Of a DNA stretch of 6,411 bases, positions 1 through 4,361 are shown piece by piece. The notes under the pieces are model-generated. The model ran no database searches and was not told where the DNA came from. It saw nothing but the letters and a program-made list of their open reading frames with translations. Position 1 is the first letter of the stretch. Each line of letters starts with the position of its first letter. The DNA comes from Nostoc cf. edaphicum LEGE 07299 (lineage in GTDB: Bacteria; Cyanobacteriota; Cyanobacteriia; Cyanobacteriales; Nostocaceae). Where the stretch lies: positions 1-6,411 of the forward strand of contig NZ_JADEXF010000221.1 of assembly GCF_015207245.1 (NCBI RefSeq), in the 5' to 3' direction. The position numbers and the translations under genes are program-made.

Positions 1-117
1 ATTGAATTTGCATTAACTAAACTATTAAATATATTTTATCGGTAAGAGTTTGATAAAATGTTTAGATATTTAAATTAGATATAACTTACTTATCAGTCCT
101 ACTATTTGGATATTTTA

Positions 118-1041
118 ATGTTACTACATCAAAGTTCTGGTCGGTGGCGCTTAGGACTAGCATTATCGCTATTGACGGTCTTATTATGGGGAATTTTACC
201 TATTGCCCTTGCAGTAATTCTACAAGTACTTGATGTTTATACCGTTATCTGGTTTCGTTTTTTAGTATCATTTGTATTGCTTGCTGTGTATTTAGGGATA
301 CGCGGCAAATTACCAAAATTAGAACAACTGCGCTCTGCTTCTGGAAAATTATTAGCGATCGCGACAATATTTTTAGGGATTAATTACTTTTCATTTACCC
401 AAGGTTTAGCATTAACATCGCCTGCTAACGCTGAAGTTCTCATTCAATTATCTAGCCTTTTATTAGGTTTTGGAGGGTTAGTAATTTTTAAAGAACGTTA
501 TCGGCTGTCTCAGTGGATTGGTGTTAGTGTGATGATTTGTGGTTATCTTTTATTTTTTCGCGAACAATTAACGAATTTAGTTACAGCACATGGCACATAT
601 ATACTAGGTAGTGTTTTAATTGCGCTAGGAGCAACGGCTTGGGCTATTTATGCTTTGGCACAAAAGCAGTTATTACAATCCTTATCTTCTACCAGCATCA
701 TGTTGATAATTTATGGGGGCTGTGCTTTATTATTCACTCCTCTAGCCAAAATCAAATCAATTTTTATACTTGATACTTTCCATTTAGGAATGTTGATTTT
801 TTGTGCCTTAAATACCTTAATCGCTTACGGTGCTTTTTCTGAATCATTACAACATTGGGAAGCATCACGAGTAAGTGCAGTAATAGCTTTAGCTCCGATT
901 GTGACATTAATATCAGTTGCAGTTGTATCAGTTATTGCACCTTCTTGGACACCACCAGAACATTTCACCCTCATAGCATTATTTGGAGCAGGTTTAGTAG
1001 TTACAGGTTCAGTAGCGATCGCTTTGGGTAAAGCTGATTAA
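118..1041 (+). CDS. DMT superfamily permease with two EamA domains
   Basis: Inner-membrane drug/metabolite transporter-type permease; the substrate cannot be read from sequence. From ATG 118 it is 307 residues, the usual length for a ten-helix EamA protein. The first EamA repeat starts with the hydrophobic LLTVLLWGILPIAL segment and continues through WFRFLVSFVLL to the PANAEVLIQ and FKERYRLSQWIG motifs, which resemble the family's typical 'A..a.li..l.P.....g.l.l.E' region. The second repeat runs from about residue 160 (GSVLIALGATAWAIYAL) to the C-terminus, with SRVSAVIALAPIVT near its end. A TTG at 106 is in frame and would add four residues (311 aa). I prefer ATG 118 because neither start has a clear Shine-Dalgarno and ATG gives the normal N-terminus. 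The nearest downstream gene on this strand is 507 bases away, so it is probably monocistronic. Family assignment is confident; transport role is inferred. Confidence 0.9.
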   Translation: MLLHQSSGRWRLGLALSLLTVLLWGILPIALAVILQVLDVYTVIWFRFLVSFVLLAVYLGIRGKLPKLEQLRSASGKLLAIATIFLGINYFSFTQGLALTSPANAEVLIQLSSLLLGFGGLVIFKERYRLSQWIGVSVMICGYLLFFREQLTNLVTAHGTYILGSVLIALGATAWAIYALAQKQLLQSLSSTSIMLIIYGGCALLFTPLAKIKSIFILDTFHLGMLIFCALNTLIAYGAFSESLQHWEASRVSAVIALAPIVTLISVAVVSVIAPSWTPPEHFTLIALFGAGLVVTGSVAIALGKAD

Positions 1042-1064
1042 TCGCTATGTTTTTCAGGATTTTT

Positions 1065-1083
1065 ACTAGATTTTTCATCTAGT
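1065..1083 (+). terminator. Hairpin just downstream of the permease, possible weak terminator
   Basis: Perfect 7-bp inverted repeat ACTAGAT / ATCTAGT with a 5-nt TTTTC loop, starting 24 bases after the permease stop codon. No T-tract follows the stem on either strand, so it is not a classical Rho-independent terminator. It may act as a 3'-end stabiliser or a weak terminator. Position is the main argument for function. Confidence 0.35.
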
Positions 1084-1263
1084 GAATTTGTGCAATATTC
1101 AAAGCTACAACATAAATACTGAGGCAGACTATTTTTTATTTGTTATGATTTAATAGTGAAGGCAAACTACTGAAGTCAGCCGGATACTTTACCTATCTGC
1201 GTAACTTTGTAGGATTTGATTGTTGACTTTATAGCCGAAATATCCTTGCAAAAGAATTCAAAA

Positions 1264-1450
1264 ATCAAAATTCAGGAGTCAGAATAAATTACTAGGGCAT
1301 TGGGAATCGCTACTTTATTTGACTACTAAATCTCCGATTTGGTAGAGATTTTAAACCCATTTATACCCATTATTTTCAGTCAGCTACATTCGCAAGTCAT
1401 ACATAATTCATCATGAATTATAACCACTGACTCCTAAATTCTGTTTTGAT
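1264..1450. repeat. Candidate MITE-like element with imperfect terminal inverted repeats
   Basis: The left end reads ATCAAAA (1264-1270) directly followed by TTCAGGAGTCAG (1271-1282). The reverse complement of the right end reads ATCAAAA (from 1450-1444), a 5-nt insertion, then TTTAGGAGTCAG (from 1438-1427). The two ends therefore match in inverted orientation with one mismatch and one gap. The 187-bp interval encodes no protein. It contains a 7-bp stem (AAATCTC 1328-1334 / GAGATTT 1345-1351), a direct ACCCATT pair (1355 and 1365) and a perfect 19-nt palindrome (1403-1421). From memory, AGGAGTCAG-type motifs are common in Nostoc spacers. A mobile origin is inference; a genome-wide copy count would decide it. 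Confidence 0.4.
1403..1421. repeat. Perfect 19-nt palindrome within the candidate MITE
   Basis: ATAATTCAT, a single central C at 1412, then ATGAATTAT: 9-bp arms with no mismatch. With a 1-nt centre it is a poor RNA hairpin, so a cruciform or a protein-binding dyad is more natural than a terminator. It lies 128 bases before the hydrolase start. Confidence 0.5.
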
Positions 1451-1474
1451 AAAATTGAGGCTAATAACTTTAAG
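1446..1474 (+). promoter_or_regulatory. Weak sigma70-like promoter candidate for the hydrolase
   Basis: TTGATA at 1446-1451 is followed after 17 bases by TTTAAG at 1469-1474, which matches the -10 consensus at 4 of 6 positions. It overlaps the right end of the candidate repeat element, so the element may supply the -35. In AT-rich DNA such matches arise by chance, so this is tentative. Confidence 0.2.
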
Positions 1475-1548
1475 TAAACTAAGCAGGGCGCCCGAATAAC
1501 TACCAAAGCCAACACCTGATAAAACCAGACCACCGAAACAGTTGAGCG

Positions 1549-3258
1549 ATGAATAGTTTGTTTGGTAATTGGGCCAGCACCCTAAGAAAAAATTCTTTAT
1601 TGCTGGTTCTTTCAATGGTGCTGCCAACATTTGGAATTAGTAATTCTGTTTTGGCAGCAGAGCGGATTTATGCATCTTATTCAGCTTTGGAGCTTTCCAT
1701 TTCAGTCACAACTTTAGAGAACTACGCCAAAACAGGTGTAATTAACGAAGATTTAGCAGCCTATCAGCGATATCTGCCTTTAGAACAGCTTCAAGAATTG
1801 CGGCGGATTTTGCTTAATCGTGTGAAAGTTAGTCCAGTAGTAGTTTCGCAACTTCTCTACACACCACAAGGAGAATTTTTACTGCATCGATTGGCGCAAG
1901 TGATTAAAACCAGTCAATCAGAACCAGGATTTGGTACTTTGCGTTCGGCGCTAATTTTAGCCTCTGGTGAATCGGGAGGCTTGACACTTTTAAATGTGTT
2001 GCGTAAATATCCCACCAGCAGCATTCGCCTTGATGTCGCTGAAACTTTGGAAATAGCTACGGAATTGGAGAAACTTGTTAACCAAACCCATAGTGCGATC
2101 GCAGCTGTTTCCGAAAAGTCTAAAATAGAAGCTGAGAGCATTTCTCAACCAAATTTCTCGCAATTGCCCGATTTAAAGGTTCCGGGAAAATTTAAGTTGC
2201 AAAAATACATCCTGAAGTTTTTCGACTCAACCCGCAATCGGCTTTTATTGACTGATGTTTACATTCCCAATATCCAAAAGACTGCACCGATAATTATCAT
2301 TTCTCACGGCTTGGGTTTAGACAGCAGTAACTTTCAATATTTAGCCACTCATCTAGCTTCTTACGGATTTGCCGTTGTTGTTCCCAATCACCCTGGTAGT
2401 GATGCGAAACAATTGCGTTCTCTGTTAAAAGGACGCGCTATTGAAGTAGCAGAACCAAGCGAATTTCAAGACCGACCAATGGACATAACATATATACTGA
2501 ATCAATTGCAAAAAGGTAATCAATCTGATTCACGGTTTAAAGGTCGTCTAAATCTGCAACAAGTCGGAGTATTTGGTCAATCTTTGGGAGGCTATACAGC
2601 CTTAGCCCTAGCAGGCGCTAAAATCAACTTTGAGCAGCTAAAACAAGACTGTCAACCAGCAGCACTCCAAAATACCTGGAATATGTCTTTACTGCTCCAG
2701 TGTCGCGCTTTAGAATTGAGCATTAGTAAGTCTGGCAAAGATTATAACCTGCGGGATGAGAGAGTAAAAGCTGCGATCGCAGTTAATCCTATTACTAGTT
2801 CGATTTTCGGCAAAGCTGGCTTAAGTCAAATTAAAACTCCAGTGATGATTGTCAGCAGTAGTGATGATACAGTTGCACCAGCTTTATCGGAGCAAATTTT
2901 ACCTTTCTCCTGGTTGGCAAATTCCCAAAAGTATCTCGTCATGCTTGAAGGTGGCACACACTTCTCCACCATTGGCAATGCAAACCCTGCAAATCAACAA
3001 GTAGCATTACCTGCCGATATGATTGGCGATGCTTCTCAAGCACGTCGTTACATGAATGTTTTGAGTTTACCTTTTTTTCAAACATACATTGCAGGAAAGC
3101 CGCAATACACACCATATCTGAACGCCGCTTACACTCAAAGCATTTCTAGTAAATCTCTTGGTTTGAGTCTCGTCAAGTCATTGAATACAACTGAATTAGC
3201 ACAACTATTGGATATTAAAGGAGCCAAACTCGTAAAAAAAAAGTTCCCAATACCATAG
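1549..3258 (+). CDS. Secreted DUF1400-alpha/beta hydrolase
   Basis: Predicted exported esterase/lipase-like hydrolase of 569 residues; substrate unknown. Residues 1-37 form a Sec-type signal peptide: basic RK at 13-14, a hydrophobic core at 17-25 and a small-residue cleavage region SVLAA at 33-37. Residues about 38-165 resemble DUF1400, an N-terminal domain typical of cyanobacterial hydrolases (AERIYASYSALELSISV, LLYTPQGEFLLHRL, LTLLNVLRKYP). The alpha/beta-hydrolase domain follows: oxyanion-region HGLG at 253-256, nucleophile elbow GQSLGG with Ser345, acid in SSSDD (Asp439 or Asp440), and His471 in GGTHF. The triad order and spacing look intact, so activity is likely. ATG 1549 has only a weak TGAG upstream but gives a proper signal peptide. 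Near the stop there is a run of nine A (3234-3242), encoding part of VKKKF, where slippage would change only the last residues. The flanking spacers suggest a single-gene unit. Confidence 0.9.
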   Translation: MNSLFGNWASTLRKNSLLLVLSMVLPTFGISNSVLAAERIYASYSALELSISVTTLENYAKTGVINEDLAAYQRYLPLEQLQELRRILLNRVKVSPVVVSQLLYTPQGEFLLHRLAQVIKTSQSEPGFGTLRSALILASGESGGLTLLNVLRKYPTSSIRLDVAETLEIATELEKLVNQTHSAIAAVSEKSKIEAESISQPNFSQLPDLKVPGKFKLQKYILKFFDSTRNRLLLTDVYIPNIQKTAPIIIISHGLGLDSSNFQYLATHLASYGFAVVVPNHPGSDAKQLRSLLKGRAIEVAEPSEFQDRPMDITYILNQLQKGNQSDSRFKGRLNLQQVGVFGQSLGGYTALALAGAKINFEQLKQDCQPAALQNTWNMSLLLQCRALELSISKSGKDYNLRDERVKAAIAVNPITSSIFGKAGLSQIKTPVMIVSSSDDTVAPALSEQILPFSWLANSQKYLVMLEGGTHFSTIGNANPANQQVALPADMIGDASQARRYMNVLSLPFFQTYIAGKPQYTPYLNAAYTQSISSKSLGLSLVKSLNTTELAQLLDIKGAKLVKKKFPIP

Positions 3259-3266
3259 TCAGCTTC

Positions 3267-3294
3267 GGATTTTGGATGTTGGATATTGGTGTTG
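3267..3294 (+). repeat. Degenerate heptanucleotide tandem repeat
   Basis: Four consecutive 7-mers: GGATTTT, GGATGTT, GGATATT and a decayed GGTGTTG. They start nine bases after the hydrolase stop codon. The 7-nt period fits the short tandemly repeated repetitive (STRR) heptamers known from heterocystous cyanobacteria. With about three good copies it is a marginal example. No coding role is apparent. Confidence 0.45.
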
Positions 3295-3327
3295 CGTTGC
3301 TGCATGTGATGATTTTTATTTGATTTG

Positions 3328-3353
3328 TACAGACGTAATTAATTACGTCTGTA
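3328..3353. repeat. Perfect 26-nt palindrome between convergent genes
   Basis: TACAGACGTAATT (3328-3340) is followed directly by its exact reverse complement (3341-3353). It sits between the hydrolase stop (3258) and the mazF stop (3370), where convergent transcription would meet, so a bidirectional terminator or transcription-collision role is plausible. There is no U-tract on either side. The outer TACAGACG/CGTCTGTA arms resemble, from memory, a dispersed palindrome family in Nostocales with a variable core. Palindrome is certain; family and function are inference. Confidence 0.75.
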
Positions 3354-3369
3354 GAGTTTATTTGCACCT

Positions 3370-3813
3370 TTATAAAATCAGAGGTTCAATTTTTGCTTGG
3401 ACTTCTTCAATTAGCTCCTGTTCAACTTTCTCTACAAACAAAACCTTTCTAGCTTTCCAGTCTAGTGATTTGATCTGATCGGCTAGCACCACGCCACTGG
3501 TTATCATTCCGTCAGGAAGCGGAACCTCAAAGTTAAGACCTTTTTTTTGATTAGTAATTGGACAAATTAGAACTATAGAAGCCATTCGATTGTATTTTAA
3601 TGGCGACATAACTAAAAAAGGACGATAGCCCATCTGCTCACGCCCTTGAGGTTTTAGTTCAGCATTAAGGGTTTTAGCAATATCTTCAAATGACATTTCT
3701 GATGTTCTCAGGGCTAATCCACGTCGGATCGAATCAGCCGTAATTTGCTTTGTAGTTCCGCAGTCTAACTTGACAATATCACCTCTATCTGGAGTGTATG
3801 GTTTAACTACCAA
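3370..3813 (-). CDS. mazF: MazF/PemK-family mRNA-interferase toxin with a loop insertion
   Basis: Predicted toxin of a type II toxin-antitoxin pair, a cytoplasmic sequence-specific endoribonuclease. Visible family motifs are the first strand PDRGDIV (8-14), GYRPFLVMSP (62-71, with the conserved Arg64), CPITNQKKG (84-92, with Thr87 in the catalytic-region position) and SGVVLADQIKSLDW (106-119). At 147 residues it is about 35 longer than E. coli MazF. The extra residues (about 20-54) fall between the first strand and the GREQMGYRP region, in the loop that in known MazF lies near the active site and the MazE contact. The start is TTG at 3813-3811. It overlaps the mazE stop by 7 nt, has GGGG 8 nt upstream, and no later start keeps the RGDIV strand. 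The MazF core appears intact, so it is probably functional. Confidence 0.88.
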   Translation of the reverse strand: MVVKPYTPDRGDIVKLDCGTTKQITADSIRRGLALRTSEMSFEDIAKTLNAELKPQGREQMGYRPFLVMSPLKYNRMASIVLICPITNQKKGLNFEVPLPDGMITSGVVLADQIKSLDWKARKVLFVEKVEQELIEEVQAKIEPLIL

Positions 3814-4049
3814 ACTTCATTCCCCACAGCAGATCCAGTATCTATTTCAGAATGGAAATTATCTGGAGTCATACCTTCCAATAATTCATCAAGCGTATAT
3901 TTTTTTCGCTGCTGCGGTGTGATGACAATACTATTGCCTGAAATGCTGAAAGTTATGTCTGTCCCCTCTTTGACATTAACTCGTTCAGCCAAAGCTTTCG
4001 GAAGTCGAATAGCTAGGCTGTTTCCCCACTTAGCAACAACTGTAGTCAT
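3807..4049 (-). CDS. mazE: MazE-family antitoxin, AbrB-like
   Basis: 80-residue antitoxin, first gene of the TA operon. Residues 1-45 form a swapped-hairpin AbrB/MazE DNA-binding domain: VVAKWGNSLAIRLPKALAERVNV, then the EGTDITF and NSIVITP strands. The C-terminal half (YTLDELLEGMTPDNFHSEID, then VGNEVW) matches the extended MazE tail that wraps around and inhibits MazF. The stop codon overlaps the mazF start (TTGGTAG), implying translational coupling. A weak TTGAG lies a few bases before ATG 4049. MazE-MazF complexes commonly repress their own promoter, so binding in the upstream spacer is expected by family analogy. Nothing is truncated. Confidence 0.92.
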   Translation of the reverse strand: MTTVVAKWGNSLAIRLPKALAERVNVKEGTDITFSISGNSIVITPQQRKKYTLDELLEGMTPDNFHSEIDTGSAVGNEVW

Positions 4050-4095
4050 AACTAGCTCAAAATAAATGCTTTCTTAGAGAATTTCATACCCAAAT

Positions 4096-4101
4096 ATAAT
4101 A
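4096..4101 (-). promoter_or_regulatory. mazE: Candidate -10 box for mazEF
   Basis: Read on the minus strand this is TATTAT, 5 of 6 to TATAAT. It would give a 5' leader of about 40 nt before the mazE ATG. The hexamer 17 bases upstream (ATAGGT) is not a recognisable -35, so support is limited to the -10 and its position. Confidence 0.3.
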
Positions 4102-4270
4102 CTTTCGGAGCTTGACGCACCTATTTTGGACTATTTTACGTATCTACTTTGAATATACCATAATTTGTATTTTCGCTATGTTATGGAAGCCTTGCCACGC
4201 CAATACACCATCTTCTAGTTATTTGCACTTATCTTAACTAGTGTAAAAATCATAATTAGCACAGATATAT

Positions 4271-4278
4271 GCGATCGC
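4271..4278. repeat. HIP1 octamer GCGATCGC (only intergenic copy)
   Basis: The Highly Iterated Palindrome of cyanobacteria. Six further exact copies lie inside genes: 355-362 and 1015-1022 in the permease, 2095-2102 and 2773-2780 in the hydrolase, 4782-4789 and 5847-5854 in the phytochrome gene. A one-base variant is at 5865-5872. None falls in the mazEF genes. The density is a useful taxonomic marker. Confidence 0.9.
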
Positions 4279-4295
4279 ACTCATACTTCAGGACA

Positions 4296-4301
4296 TATAC
4301 T
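4296..4301 (+). promoter_or_regulatory. Candidate -10 box (TATACT) for the phytochrome gene
   Basis: TATACT matches the -10 consensus at 5 of 6 positions and would place transcription start about 55 nt before ATG 4362. No -35 is visible at normal spacing, where the HIP1 octamer sits instead. If the promoter is real, it may depend on an activator or an alternative sigma factor. Confidence 0.25.
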
Positions 4302-4361
4302 TTAAAGAAATATGACATTTAATTGCGTTATTGTAAAAGTCAGCTTTACATAAGTTCAGTT

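Larger units (their letters stand above)
1042..1548. other. Gene-free spacer between permease and hydrolase
   Basis: I find no credible coding region on either strand across these 507 bases. A 70-codon minus-strand frame at 1418-1630 overlaps the signal peptide of the hydrolase and has no family resemblance. The spacer holds a hairpin right after the permease (1065-1083), an extended -10-like TGTTATGAT at 1141-1149 with no -35 partner and no ORF behind it, and a candidate repeat element (1264-1450). About 100 bases then lead to the hydrolase start. The extended -10 could serve a small RNA or be chance in AT-rich DNA. Confidence 0.7.
4050..4361. other. Divergent regulatory spacer between mazE and the phytochrome gene
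   Basis: These 312 bases hold no supported gene. Both flanking genes point outward, so promoters for both should lie here. I see a TATTAT-like -10 for mazEF on the minus strand (4096-4101), a direct repeat CTATTTT at 4121-4127 and 4131-4137, an intergenic HIP1 octamer (4271-4278), a TATACT box on the plus strand (4296-4301), and a small inverted repeat (4332-4350) just before the phytochrome start. Confidence 0.75.

Noticed and set aside
62..82. Direct repeat TTAGATAT upstream of the permease as an operator
   Set aside because: Two 8-mers (62-69 and 75-82) in very AT-rich DNA are easily chance, and no promoter elements are placed sensibly around them.
106..1041. TTG 106 as the permease start
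   Set aside because: It would add only four residues, lacks a ribosome binding site, and ATG 118 fits the family's N-terminus. It cannot be excluded.
1065..1083. Classical Rho-independent terminator
   Set aside because: The stem is only 7 bp, AT-rich, and no T-tract follows on either strand, so I list it only as a weak terminator-like hairpin.
1042..1548. Permease and hydrolase forming one operon
   Set aside because: A 507-base spacer with a hairpin and a repeat element separates them, and the functions show no link.
1418..1630. 70-codon minus-strand reading frame
   Set aside because: It overlaps the candidate repeat and the hydrolase signal-peptide region, has no recognisable family and no ribosome binding site, and looks like a chance frame opposite a real gene.
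1914..2141. 75-codon minus-strand reading frame
   Set aside because: It lies entirely inside the hydrolase coding region on the opposite strand; an antisense shadow.
3272..3478. 68-codon plus-strand reading frame
   Set aside because: It begins in the heptamer repeat, crosses the palindrome and enters mazF on the opposite strand. The composition is low-complexity and Cys/Phe-rich without a known fold.
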